Origin: Geodermatophilus chilensis | GTDB lineage: Bacteria > Actinomycetota > Actinomycetes > Mycobacteriales > Geodermatophilaceae | Direction: 5' to 3' | Assembly (NCBI RefSeq): GCF_002802985.1 | Contig: NZ_NVPT01000003.1 | Coordinates: 1-64,000 of the forward strand | DNA length: 64,000 bases | Shown: piece by piece, positions 17,826 to 26,396 of the stretch | Layout: every line of letters starts with the position of its first letter | Position numbering within the stretch: position 1 is the first letter of the stretch | The notes under the pieces: model-generated | What the model saw: the letters and a program-made list of their open reading frames with translations, nothing else | The model's database searches: none | What the model was told of the DNA's origin: nothing | Program-made: the position numbers and the translations under genes

Positions 17826-20003
17826 ATGCCCAAGGTCATCCCCCTCGCACCGGCGGCCGAGTGGGTCGAGCTGTCGTCGACCGACGAGGACTGGGACGAA
17901 TTCCCAGGCGACCGGCTCAAGACGATGCTCGTGCAGCTCTACCTCATCCGAGCCTTCGAGGAAGAGGTGCTCGACCTCGCCAGCCAGGGACTCATCCACG
18001 GTCCCGCCCACTCGAGCATCGGGCAGGAGGGTGGCGCGGTCGGGTCCTGCCTGTCGCTGCGGTCGGACGACCAGGTCACCGGCTCGCACCGCGGGCACCA
18101 CCAGTTCCTCGCCAAGACCCTCGGCCACGTGGCGCCGGACGGACTGGACCCCGCCGCGGACTTCTCGCCCGCCGTCCGCGAGGTCCTGGAACGGTCCCTC
18201 GCCGAGATCTGCGGCCTGGCGTCGGGCTACTGCCGAGGCCGGGGCGGCTCCATGCACCTCCAGTGGGAGGAGGCCGGGGCGATGGGGACGAACGCCATCG
18301 TCGGCGGCCACGTCCCGCAGGCGGCCGGGTTCGCGTGGTCGGACAAGCACGCCGGCACGGACGCCGTGTCGGTCACGTACTTCGGCGACGGGGCCATCAA
18401 CATCGGCTCGGCCTTGGAAATCTTCAACCTGGCCGGCGCCTGGAAGGTCCCGGTCTGCTTCTTCATCGAAAACAACCACTACGCCGTCTCCACGACGCCC
18501 GAGGAGGCGACGGGGGAACCGCGGCTCTCGGCGCGAGGGCTCGGCTTCGCCATCCCCAGCTGGCGGGTGGACGGGATGGACCCGCTGGCCGTCCACCTCG
18601 CCATGGAGGAAGCCGTGGCGCACATGCGCGCCGGAGGCGGGCCGACCCTCATCGAGGCCGACGTCTACCGCTACTTCCACCAGAACGGGCCTTTCCCGGG
18701 GAGCGCCTTCGGCTACCGCACCAAGGACGAGGAGCGCGGCTACCGGGAGCGGGACCCGCTCATCCGGGTGGCCGCCACCCTGGTCCGCCGAGGCCTGCTC
18801 AGCGAGGACGACGTCGCCGGGCTCTGGTCGAAGTCGAAGCAGGTGATGAAGGACATCTCCGGCTCCTTCCTGGAGCCGGACCCGGACGGCAAGCCGGGCT
18901 CCAACCGCTACAAGCGCGACCTGCTGCCCGACCCCGCGTTCGCGGACGTCGGGGTGCGCGGTGACCTCTCCGAGCTGTCCGGTCTCCGGTACATGGAAGC
19001 CACCGAATACCAGGGCGCCACGAAGGAGCGGAAGTTCATCGACGTGATCGCCGACGTCATGCACCGGCGGATGGAGACCGACGAGCGGATCGTCGTGATG
19101 GGCGAGGACGTCCACAAGCTCAAGGGCGGCCCGCGCGGCGCCACCCGCGGGCTCAAGGCGGCCTTCCCCGACCGGGTCCTCGGCACGCCCATCGCCGAGA
19201 ACGCCTTCGTGGGCCTGGCCGGGGGCATCGCGCTCGACGGGCGGTACCGCCCGGTGGCCGAGCTCATGTACGCCGACTTCATCTGGGTCGCGGCCGACCA
19301 GCTGTTCAACCAGGTCGCCAAGATGCGGCACATGTTCGGTGGCGACAGCCCCGTCCCCTACGTGCTGCGGATGAAGATCGGGACGGGGACCGGCTACGGT
19401 TCGCAGCACTCGATGGACCCGGCGGGCATCATGGCCACCGCTCCGGGGTTCCGGATCATCGCGCCGTCGAACCCGTACGACTACATCGGGCTGATCAACA
19501 CCGCACTGGCGTGCGACGACCCGGTGGCGGTCCTCGAGCACGACGCGGACCTGTACTCCTCGATGGGCACCGTCCCGGAGGAGGACCTGGACTACTGCCT
19601 GCCCGTGGGCCGGTCCGCGCTGCGGAGGGAGGGGGAGCAGGTCACGGTCATCTCGTACCTCTCGATGGTCCCGCGGTGCCTGGACGCTGTGGAACAGGCG
19701 GGCGTCGACGCCGACGTCATCGACCTGCGCTGGCTCGACCGGGGGAGCCTCGACTGGCCGGCTATCGAGGCCAGCATCCAGAAGACGAACAACGTCCTCG
19801 TCGTCGAGCAGGGGGCGATCGGCACGTCCTACGGGACCTGGATCGCCGACGAGATCCAGCGACGCTACTTCGACTGGCTGGACCAGCCGGTGCAGCGGGT
19901 GCACGGCGGCGAGGCCTCGCCGAGCGTCAGCAAGGTCCTGGAGCGCGCGGCGCTCGGCCAGACGGAGGACATCGTGGCCGCGCTGACCGCCATGACCAAG
20001 TGA
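17826..20003 (+). CDS. Fused alpha-beta E1 component of a 2-oxoacid/acetoin-type dehydrogenase
   Basis: A 725-residue thiamine-diphosphate enzyme in which the alpha and beta subunits are fused. The alpha part (about 30-345) carries SHRGHHQFLAK, YCRGRGGSMH and the ThDP signature GDGAINIG with IENNHYAVS. The beta part begins near residue 398 (KFIDVIADVMHRRMETDERI) and includes GEDVHKLKGG, TPIAEN and the transketolase C-terminal domain. AGGAAG precedes ATG 17826. It should decarboxylate a 2-oxoacid, or cleave an acetoin-like diketone, and pass the acyl group to the E2 encoded 49 bases downstream. No E3 gene is in the window, so dihydrolipoamide dehydrogenase would come from elsewhere. Confidence 0.9.
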   Translation: MPKVIPLAPAAEWVELSSTDEDWDEFPGDRLKTMLVQLYLIRAFEEEVLDLASQGLIHGPAHSSIGQEGGAVGSCLSLRSDDQVTGSHRGHHQFLAKTLGHVAPDGLDPAADFSPAVREVLERSLAEICGLASGYCRGRGGSMHLQWEEAGAMGTNAIVGGHVPQAAGFAWSDKHAGTDAVSVTYFGDGAINIGSALEIFNLAGAWKVPVCFFIENNHYAVSTTPEEATGEPRLSARGLGFAIPSWRVDGMDPLAVHLAMEEAVAHMRAGGGPTLIEADVYRYFHQNGPFPGSAFGYRTKDEERGYRERDPLIRVAATLVRRGLLSEDDVAGLWSKSKQVMKDISGSFLEPDPDGKPGSNRYKRDLLPDPAFADVGVRGDLSELSGLRYMEATEYQGATKERKFIDVIADVMHRRMETDERIVVMGEDVHKLKGGPRGATRGLKAAFPDRVLGTPIAENAFVGLAGGIALDGRYRPVAELMYADFIWVAADQLFNQVAKMRHMFGGDSPVPYVLRMKIGTGTGYGSQHSMDPAGIMATAPGFRIIAPSNPYDYIGLINTALACDDPVAVLEHDADLYSSMGTVPEEDLDYCLPVGRSALRREGEQVTVISYLSMVPRCLDAVEQAGVDADVIDLRWLDRGSLDWPAIEASIQKTNNVLVVEQGAIGTSYGTWIADEIQRRYFDWLDQPVQRVHGGEASPSVSKVLERAALGQTEDIVAALTAMTK

Positions 20004-20052
20004 GCGGGACCGCCGTCCCGAACCCCAGCCGACTGCCGGAGGGCTAGGTCAC

Positions 20053-21399
20053 GTGGCAACCGTTCTCAGAATGCCGGGCGTCTCCGCCGACGCGACGGAG
20101 GCCGCGCTCCTCGACTGGGCGGTCGAGCCCGGTGCGACGGTCAAGCGCGGCGACGTCATCGCCAGCGTCGAGACCGACAAGGCCGTGGTGGAACTGGAGG
20201 CCGAGGAGGACGCCGTTCTTTTCAAGACCCTGGCCTCCGCCGGGGAGATGGTGCCCATCGGCGGGCCCATCGCCGTCTTCGTCCAGCCCGGTGAGGAGGT
20301 GCAGGACGAGCAGGCGATCCTCGGGAACGTCGGGCTGGGGCCGCAGATCTCCGGTCCGCTCGAGGGCGCGGACGAGGAGCGGTCCCAGGACGCCCTGGTG
20401 CCGGGAGCCAAGGAAGCGCTCATCGAGCACACCGCGGATGCGGTGGTGAGCGGCAACGGGGACGGGCACGGGCGCGTCTTCGCCAGCCCCCTCGCCCGCC
20501 GGCTGGCAACGCAAGCCGACCTGCGGCTCGAGGACCTCGAGGGCACCGGGCCCGGCGGCCGGATCCGGCGCCGTGATGTCGAGGCGGCCCTGAGCAAGCG
20601 AGGGGCCGCCGCGACAGCTCCTCCCCTCGAGGTGGTGGGGACTCCGGCCTCGGGGGATGGGGCCGCCGAGCAGACGCCTGCTCCGGCAGGTGCACCGGCG
20701 GCGGCCGTGGCAGGCGCCGCGTACACCGAGATCCCGCACTCCCGGTTCCGCCGGGCCGTGGCCGCGGCACTCACGGCCAGCAAGCAGCAGGTGCCGCACT
20801 TCTACCTCACGGCGGCCTGCCGGGTGGACGCGCTGCTGGACCTGCGCCGGCGGGTCAACGACGAGGGCGGCGTCAAGATCACCATCAACGACTTCTTCGT
20901 CAAGGCGGCCGCCCGGGCCATGGTCGCGGTCCCCGACATGAACGTCGTGTGGACCCCCGACGCCGTCCGGCGCTTCGAGTCGGTCGACATCGCCGTGGCG
21001 GTGGCCAGCGAGCGGGGTCTGGTCACCCCCGTCGTCCGGTCGGCGCAGAGCCGGTCGCTGTCCGATATCTCGGCCACGGTCAAGGACCTCGCCGCCCGCG
21101 CCGCCGCCGGCACGCTCAAGCAACAGGAGCTCGAGGGGGGATCGCTGGCGATCTCCAACCTCGGCATGTACGGCGTCGAGGAGTTCGCCGCGATCATCAA
21201 CCCGCCGCAGGTCGGGATCCTCGCCGTCGGCGCCGTCACCTCCCGCCCGATCCAGCTCGACGACGGGGGAGTGGGGTTCGGCCAGTTCATCACGGTGGTG
21301 CTCTCCGCTGACCACCGGCCCGTCGACGGCGCTCTGGCCGCCCAGTGGCTCGCGCGGTTCCGCGAGCTCGTGGAGAACCCGATCCGGCTGCTCGTCTGA
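20053..21399 (+). CDS. E2 dihydrolipoamide acyltransferase
   Basis: A 448-residue E2 subunit. It has an N-terminal lipoyl domain with the lipoylated lysine in ETDKAVVELE (about residue 41) and a peripheral-subunit-binding domain (SPLARRLATQADLRLEDLEG, about 143-181). The C-terminal catalytic acetyltransferase domain has the active-site motif SADHRPVDG (about 419). A proline/alanine-rich linker separates the domains. GTG 20053 is used. It works with the fused E1 upstream; together they would yield an acyl-CoA. The lipoyl domain starts with MPGVSADATEAALLDWAV, shaped like acetoin and branched-chain E2 proteins. Confidence 0.93.
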   Translation: MATVLRMPGVSADATEAALLDWAVEPGATVKRGDVIASVETDKAVVELEAEEDAVLFKTLASAGEMVPIGGPIAVFVQPGEEVQDEQAILGNVGLGPQISGPLEGADEERSQDALVPGAKEALIEHTADAVVSGNGDGHGRVFASPLARRLATQADLRLEDLEGTGPGGRIRRRDVEAALSKRGAAATAPPLEVVGTPASGDGAAEQTPAPAGAPAAAVAGAAYTEIPHSRFRRAVAAALTASKQQVPHFYLTAACRVDALLDLRRRVNDEGGVKITINDFFVKAAARAMVAVPDMNVVWTPDAVRRFESVDIAVAVASERGLVTPVVRSAQSRSLSDISATVKDLAARAAAGTLKQQELEGGSLAISNLGMYGVEEFAAIINPPQVGILAVGAVTSRPIQLDDGGVGFGQFITVVLSADHRPVDGALAAQWLARFRELVENPIRLLV

Positions 21400-21456
21400 C
21401 GCGGTGACAGCCACCACAGCAACAGCCCAGTCCCGGCAACCCTGGAAGGCAGCGCG

Positions 21457-23172
21457 ATGACATTCCTCGTGAACGACCCCAGCGACTTCCCGAGGGAACT
21501 CGCCGACGGGTTCCTCGCCGCCAACAAGCGCTACGTCCGGAAGGTCTTCGGTGGAGCGGTCCGGGCCACCGAGAGCAGGCCGGGCAAGGTCGCCATGATC
21601 GTCGGCGGGGGCACCGGCCACCACCCGGCCTTCGGCGGGTGGGTCGGTCAGGGCATGGCCGACGGCGTCGTGTTCGGCAACATCTTCTCCTCGCCCTCGG
21701 CCGCCCAGGCGGTCAGCGTCGGCCGGGCCGCCCACCACGGCGGCGGGGTCCTCATCGCCTTCGGCAACTACGCCGGCGACGTCCTGCACTTCGGGGAGGC
21801 GACGGAGCTGCTGAAGGCCGAGGGGATCGACGCGCGCATCGCGGTGGTCACCGACGACATCGCCTCCGCGCCGCCCGAGGAGGCGCACAAGCGCCGTGGC
21901 ATCTGCGGGTGGGTGACCGTGTTCAAGGTGACCGGAGCCGCCTGCGAGGAGGGCCGCTCGCTCGACGAGGTCATCGCGGTCTTCGACCACGTGAACCACC
22001 GCACGCGCACGCTGGGGGTGGCCTTCTCCGGCTGTACGCTCCCCGGCGCGGACGGGCCGCTGTTCACCGTGGCGCCCGGCAAGATGGGGGTCGGCCTCGG
22101 CGTCCACGGCGAGCCGGGCATCTACGACGCCGACCTCAAGAGCGCTGACCAGGTCGCGCAGGTCCTGGTCGAGGGGCTGCTCAAGGACAAGCCGGAGAAC
22201 GTGGGCAACCGGGTCATCGCGCTGCTCAACGGACTCGGCTCGACGACCTACGAGGAACTGTTCGTCACCTATGGCGCCGTCGAGAGGCTGCTGCGCCAGG
22301 CCGGCGTCGAGGTGGTCGACTGCGAGGTCGGTGAGCTGACCACCTCGCTGGACATGGGCGGTGTCTCCCTGACGCTCACGTGGACCGACGACGAGATCGA
22401 GCGGCTCTGGAACGCGCCGGTCGACACCCCCGCGATCCGCCGCGGCACGATGGAGGCTCCGCGCTTCATCGACGACTCGCAGCTCTCCACCGAGGCCCCC
22501 CGGATCACGGTCACCGAGCCGGGCAGCCCCGAGTCCCAGGACGCGGCGCGGCACATCGCCGCCGGGCTGGAGGCCGTGCTGGTCACCCTGCGGGAGCATC
22601 AGCAGGAGCTCGGCGAGCTCGATGCCTTCGCCGGCGACGGCGACCACGGGGTCGGCATGGTCCGGGGAGCGGAGAACGGGCTGGCTGCGGCGCGTGAACT
22701 CGCCGAGCAGGGGGCCGGCGCCCGGACCGTGCTGGCGGGGGCCGGCGAGGAGTGGTCCGCGCAGGCCGGGGGCACGTCCGGGGCACTGTGGGGAGCCATG
22801 CTCGCGGCCGCCGGCCAGGCGCTCGGGGACGACCAGCCCGTGGACGCCGCAGCGCAGGTGCGCGCCGCCCGTGCGGCGCTGGACGCCCTGCGGCGGATCG
22901 GCAAGGCCGAACCCGGTGACAAGACGATGCTCGACGCCCTCATCCCCTGCGTGGAGGCCCTCGAGGCCGAGGTACAGGGCGGCGCGTCGATCGCCGAGGC
23001 CTGGCGGAGGGCCGCGGACGCCGCGGAGTCGGCCGCGCAGGCGACGGCCCCCATGCGGCCGCGGATCGGCCGGGCCCGGCCGCTGGCCGAGCGCAGCATC
23101 GGTCATGCCGACGCCGGCGCGACGTCCCTCGCCCACATCGTGCGGACGATCGCCGACCAGGTGCGCGGTTGA
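21457..23172 (+). CDS. DAK-family ketose kinase (dihydroxyacetone/erythrulose kinase-like)
   Basis: A 571-residue single-chain kinase joining a DhaK domain and a DhaL ATP-binding domain. DhaK features are GGGTGHHPAFGG (about residue 50) and FGNIFSSPSA. The histidine of GVGLGVHGEPG (about 217) is the likely covalent substrate ligand. DhaL features are GDGDHGVGM (about 392), GGTSGALWG and PGDKTMLDAL. The GHHP/FGNIFSSPS and GNYAGDVLHFG wording looks closer to the mycobacterial erythrulose kinases (DerK/LerK) than to DhaK of glycerol metabolism. A three- to five-carbon ketose is a reasonable substrate guess. ATG 21457 follows GGAAGG. The next gene overlaps or closely follows. Confidence 0.9.
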   Translation: MTFLVNDPSDFPRELADGFLAANKRYVRKVFGGAVRATESRPGKVAMIVGGGTGHHPAFGGWVGQGMADGVVFGNIFSSPSAAQAVSVGRAAHHGGGVLIAFGNYAGDVLHFGEATELLKAEGIDARIAVVTDDIASAPPEEAHKRRGICGWVTVFKVTGAACEEGRSLDEVIAVFDHVNHRTRTLGVAFSGCTLPGADGPLFTVAPGKMGVGLGVHGEPGIYDADLKSADQVAQVLVEGLLKDKPENVGNRVIALLNGLGSTTYEELFVTYGAVERLLRQAGVEVVDCEVGELTTSLDMGGVSLTLTWTDDEIERLWNAPVDTPAIRRGTMEAPRFIDDSQLSTEAPRITVTEPGSPESQDAARHIAAGLEAVLVTLREHQQELGELDAFAGDGDHGVGMVRGAENGLAAARELAEQGAGARTVLAGAGEEWSAQAGGTSGALWGAMLAAAGQALGDDQPVDAAAQVRAARAALDALRRIGKAEPGDKTMLDALIPCVEALEAEVQGGASIAEAWRRAADAAESAAQATAPMRPRIGRARPLAERSIGHADAGATSLAHIVRTIADQVRG

Positions 23173-24257
23173 TCCGTCCACCGGCAGACGCGGCCGGGGA
23201 CGGCCCGGCCGTCCTCGGCCGCAGCCGCGGCCCGCGGGGGCCGGTCCGGCCCCTGGTCGAGGGGAGCCCGCGGCCGCTGGTGGAGTGCCACGACGGCGTC
23301 CTGTTGGATCTCGACGGTGTCCTCTACGTCGGGCCGCACGCGGTCGCCGGCGCGCCGGAGGCCGTGGCCGCCGCCCGGGCGGCCGGGCTGCGCGTGGCGT
23401 TCGTGACCAACAACGCCTCCCGCACGCCGGAGACCGTGGCCGCCCACCTGACCGCACTGGGCATCGCCGCGGCACCCGGAGACGTCGTCACCTCGGCGCA
23501 GGCGGCGGCCACCCTGGTCGCCGAGGCCGTGGCACCGGGCGCGGCCGTCCTCGTCGTCGGCGGGGAGGGGCTGGACGCGGCGCTGGTGGAGCGCGGGCTG
23601 CGCCCCGTGCGGCAGGCCTCGGACCACCCCGCAGCGGTGGTGCAGGGCTTCTCCCCGGACGTCGGCTGGCGGCTGCTCGCCGAGGGCACCTACGCCGTCC
23701 GTGCCGGCGTGCCGTGGATCGCCAGCAACCTGGACGTCACCGTGCCCACCGCCCGGGGACTGGCTCCGGGCAACGGTGCGCTGGTGGAGGTCATCGCGCA
23801 GGCGACGGGGCGCCGGCCGGTCGCTGCGGGCAAGCCACAGACGCCGCTGCACCTCGAGGCCGTGCGCCGCACGGGCAGCCGCGAGCCGCTGGTCGTCGGC
23901 GACCGGCTCGACACCGACATCGAGGGGGCGAACCGGGCCGGTGTCGCCAGCCTGCTGGTGCTCACGGGCGTGACGACGCCCGTCGACCTGGTCCTGGCCC
24001 AACCGGTGCACCGTCCCTCGTACGTCTGTGCGGACCTGTGGGACGGCCTCATGCGGGGACACCCCCCGGTGCACCGCCACGAGGCCGGCGGGTGGAGCTG
24101 CGGCGGCTGGATCTGCACCACGACCGGGACGGGGATCGCCCTGGTCGGGGCGGGAGCGGGCCTCGACGGCCTGCGCGCGGTCTGCGCGGCCTGGTGGCAC
24201 GACGGCGGAGGGGACCCGGAGACGGTCCGGGAGGTCGTGGCGGGGCTGGGGCTGTGA
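23169..24257 (+). CDS. HAD-IIA family phosphatase
   Basis: A HAD-superfamily subclass IIA hydrolase with motif I VLLDLDGVLYVG, motif II VTNNAS, motif III lysine in AAGKPQ, and motif IV VVGDRLDTDIEGA. This group includes NagD, p-nitrophenyl phosphatases and the actinobacterial glycerol-3-phosphate phosphatase. A short C-terminal domain ends LRAVCAAWWHDGGG. The frame opens at a TTG overlapping the kinase stop (TTGA). A GTG at 23280, behind GAGGGGAG and close to the conserved domain, may be the true start, giving 325 residues. Placement after the ketose kinase suggests sugar-phosphate dephosphorylation or clean-up. Confidence 0.85.
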   Translation: MIRPPADAAGDGPAVLGRSRGPRGPVRPLVEGSPRPLVECHDGVLLDLDGVLYVGPHAVAGAPEAVAAARAAGLRVAFVTNNASRTPETVAAHLTALGIAAAPGDVVTSAQAAATLVAEAVAPGAAVLVVGGEGLDAALVERGLRPVRQASDHPAAVVQGFSPDVGWRLLAEGTYAVRAGVPWIASNLDVTVPTARGLAPGNGALVEVIAQATGRRPVAAGKPQTPLHLEAVRRTGSREPLVVGDRLDTDIEGANRAGVASLLVLTGVTTPVDLVLAQPVHRPSYVCADLWDGLMRGHPPVHRHEAGGWSCGGWICTTTGTGIALVGAGAGLDGLRAVCAAWWHDGGGDPETVREVVAGLGL

Positions 24258-24331
24258 CGAGGACGTGGCCATCGGGGTCGGCGGGACGGGACCGGGGATG
24301 TTCCGAGCCGGTGACGAGGACATTGCCAGCG
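24254..24331. repeat. Imperfect direct repeat upstream of luxR
   Basis: GTGACGAGGACGTGGCCATC at 24254-24273 recurs as GTGACGAGGACATTGCCAGC at 24311-24330, 17 of 20 bases identical, offset 57. The first copy overlaps the stop of the HAD gene. Both lie within 105 bases upstream of the luxR start, so they could be regulator sites, or simply a small duplication. Confidence 0.45.
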
Positions 24332-24357
24332 AGTGTCCGAGTTCCTACGGTGTCCCC

Positions 24358-25434
24358 ATGCCTGAGACCGCGGGCATGGTGCGGCGGGGGGACCTGTCCA
24401 GCGCCCTCTCCGCGTACGCGCGTGACCTGTACGAGGACGCCCGGCTGGTCCCCCTCCTGCGCAGGCTCATGACGGCCAGTTGCACCCTGACCGGATCGGT
24501 CGGCAGCAGCATCTCGATCGTCGACCCCGCTGCGGGGCGCTACACCAAGGTCGCCGAGCGCGGTACGGCCTGCCGTCTGGGTCAGAGCTTCCCCCTGGAC
24601 GAGGGCGTCACCGGGCGGGTCATGGCCAGCCAGCGGCCGATCGTGCTGGCGAGCTACCGCGACGTCGCGATCGGGCACCTGCTGCCGGGCAGCCGGGCCC
24701 GCGACGGCGCGGTCGCGGCCATCCCGATCTGGTGGCGGGGTGACGTGATCGGGGCCAACGTGGTCTTCGCAGGCACCCCCCGGTCCTTCACCACCGACGA
24801 GGTCGACCAGCTCGAGGTGGTGACCCAGGTGGTCGCGCCCGGCATCGTCACGGCCGCCGGGCGGGACCTGGCGATGAGCCACCTGTTCCGGCGGGCCGAG
24901 GACCCGCCGGCGCTCCGGACGCAGGGCGCGGGCGCCGTGGACCCGACGTGTGCCTCGGTCGCCGAGGTCGCCCTCGGCCTGGCCTCCCTCGTGGCGCGGG
25001 CCTCGCTGCCGGGACAGGAGCCCGCGGACCCGGTGCAGGTGCGCATCGTCCGCGACGAGGCCGCCCTCCGTCTCGAGGTGCAGGACACCGGCGACCGGGC
25101 GGTCGGCTGGCAGGAGCTGGTCGACGGCGCGGACGGGGCCGTCGAGCTCGTCCTGGCGGAGGGGCGCAGCACGGCGTCGCTGCTGCCGACCGGCCCGGAT
25201 CGTCCCGGCGCCACGCCCTCCCCGTTCACCGCGCGGGAGCAGCAGGTCGCCGTACTGCTGAGCCGGGGGATGAGCGATCGGGCGATCGCCGACGCGCTCC
25301 TCATCTCGCCGAAGACGGCCGAGAAGCACGTCGGGGCGGTGCTGCGCAAGACCGGCACGTCCTGCCGCACGGCCGCCGTCGTCCGGGCGCTGGAGCGGGG
25401 ATGGCTCGTCGAGGGGCCGGCCACCCGGGGATGA
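24358..25434 (+). CDS. GAF-LuxR transcriptional regulator
   Basis: A 358-residue regulator. An N-terminal GAF-like sensor (about 45-170: SSISIVDPAAGRYTKVAERG, FPLDEGVTGRVM, AAIPIWWRGDVIGANVVFAG) could bind a small ligand. A middle region follows, then a C-terminal LuxR/GerE helix-turn-helix (about 288-340: FTAREQQVAVLLSRGMSD, SPKTAEKHVGAVLRKTG). There is no receiver domain, so control is probably by ligand rather than phosphorylation. ATG 24358 begins the conserved part. It sits between the kinase/HAD genes and the aldolase, and a TGGGGG-N5-CCCCA site starts 4 bases after its stop. It is the best candidate activator of the island. Confidence 0.9.
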   Translation: MPETAGMVRRGDLSSALSAYARDLYEDARLVPLLRRLMTASCTLTGSVGSSISIVDPAAGRYTKVAERGTACRLGQSFPLDEGVTGRVMASQRPIVLASYRDVAIGHLLPGSRARDGAVAAIPIWWRGDVIGANVVFAGTPRSFTTDEVDQLEVVTQVVAPGIVTAAGRDLAMSHLFRRAEDPPALRTQGAGAVDPTCASVAEVALGLASLVARASLPGQEPADPVQVRIVRDEAALRLEVQDTGDRAVGWQELVDGADGAVELVLAEGRSTASLLPTGPDRPGATPSPFTAREQQVAVLLSRGMSDRAIADALLISPKTAEKHVGAVLRKTGTSCRTAAVVRALERGWLVEGPATRG

Positions 25435-25438
25435 GTCC

Positions 25439-25454
25439 TGGGGGGATCTCCCCA
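25439..25454. promoter_or_regulatory. Palindromic operator, copy 3 of 3
   Basis: TGGGGGGATCTCCCCA, matching copy 2 in 15 of 16 positions and copy 1 (reverse strand) in the fixed TGGGGG and CCCCA halves. It begins 4 bases after the luxR stop and lies about 85 bases upstream of the aldolase GTG, a sensible activator position. Confidence 0.7.
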
Positions 25455-25538
25455 TGGGACGCGCGGCCCTCGAGGGGTTGACTGACGGGGGACCCCGGTG
25501 CCGGACGCCGGGCGTCGTCGACCCCGAGGAGGACCCCT

Positions 25539-26396
25539 GTGCCCGTGGTGTCGCTGAAGGAGACGCTCGACCGAGCCTTCGCCGAGCGGTATGGCGTGCC
25601 GGCGATCAACATCGTCGACGACCTGAGCATCCAGGCCGTGCTCGCCGCCGCCGTCGAGGAACGCTCCCCGGTGATCATCCAGACGTCGGTGAAGACGGTG
25701 AAGATGTACGGCCGCGACCAGCTCTACGGCATCTTCACCGCGCTGGCCCGCGACGTCGACGTCCCGGTCTCGCTACACCTGGACCACTGTCCCGACCGCA
25801 GCGTGATCAGCTCCTGCCTGGGAGGTGGGTGGAACTCGGTCCTGTTCGACGCGCACGAGCTCGACGTCGCCGAGAACCTGCGGCAGACCACGGAGGTGGT
25901 CCAGGAAGCGCGGCGGTACGGGGCGAACGTCGAGGGCGAGATCGAGGGGATCCAGGGCGTCGAGGACGACATCGGTTCGGACGAGGCCTCGGTACAGCAG
26001 TCCCTCGAGGTGGCAGTCGACTTCATCAAGCGCACTGGCGTCGACTGCTTCGCGCCCGCGATCGGCAACGCGCACGGCCAGTACACGTCGGCCCCGGTGC
26101 TCGACCACCAGCGGGTCACCGACCTCGTCGAGGCCACCGGTGTCCCCATGGCACTGCACGGCGGTACCGGTCTGTCGAAGGAGCAGTTCCAGGACCTCAT
26201 CGCCCGGGGATGCGCCAAGGTCAACATCTCCACGGCGCTGAAGGAGGCGTACATGAAGTCCGCCCTCGAGTTCCTGCGCGGCGCCGAGGAGAAGGGCAAG
26301 TGGGACCCGCCGTCGCTGTTCAGGCACCAGACTGCAGCGGTCACGCAGATGGCCCGTGAGCACATGCGCCTGTTCGGCAGCTCCGGGAGGGCCTGA
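25539..26396 (+). CDS. Class II fructose/tagatose-bisphosphate-type aldolase
   Basis: A 285-residue zinc-dependent class II ketose-bisphosphate aldolase. Motifs are SLHLDHCPD (catalytic Asp and zinc His), VEGEIEGIQG (zinc-binding region), AIGNAHGQY (zinc His), HGGTGLS (zinc His and phosphate binding) and KVNISTALKEA. The length and wording fit the KbaY/GatY/IolJ-like group rather than the longer FbaA. Reversible cleavage to dihydroxyacetone phosphate plus an aldehyde is expected. GAGGAGG precedes GTG 25539. It overlaps the HAD gene by one base (TGATG). Confidence 0.9.
   Translation: MPVVSLKETLDRAFAERYGVPAINIVDDLSIQAVLAAAVEERSPVIIQTSVKTVKMYGRDQLYGIFTALARDVDVPVSLHLDHCPDRSVISSCLGGGWNSVLFDAHELDVAENLRQTTEVVQEARRYGANVEGEIEGIQGVEDDIGSDEASVQQSLEVAVDFIKRTGVDCFAPAIGNAHGQYTSAPVLDHQRVTDLVEATGVPMALHGGTGLSKEQFQDLIARGCAKVNISTALKEAYMKSALEFLRGAEEKGKWDPPSLFRHQTAAVTQMAREHMRLFGSSGRA

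Noticed and set aside
20044-23475. 1143-codon open frame on the minus strand
   Set aside because: It is antisense to the E2 and kinase genes, which have clear motifs and ribosome-binding sites. Its translation is Gly/Arg/Asp-rich without domains.
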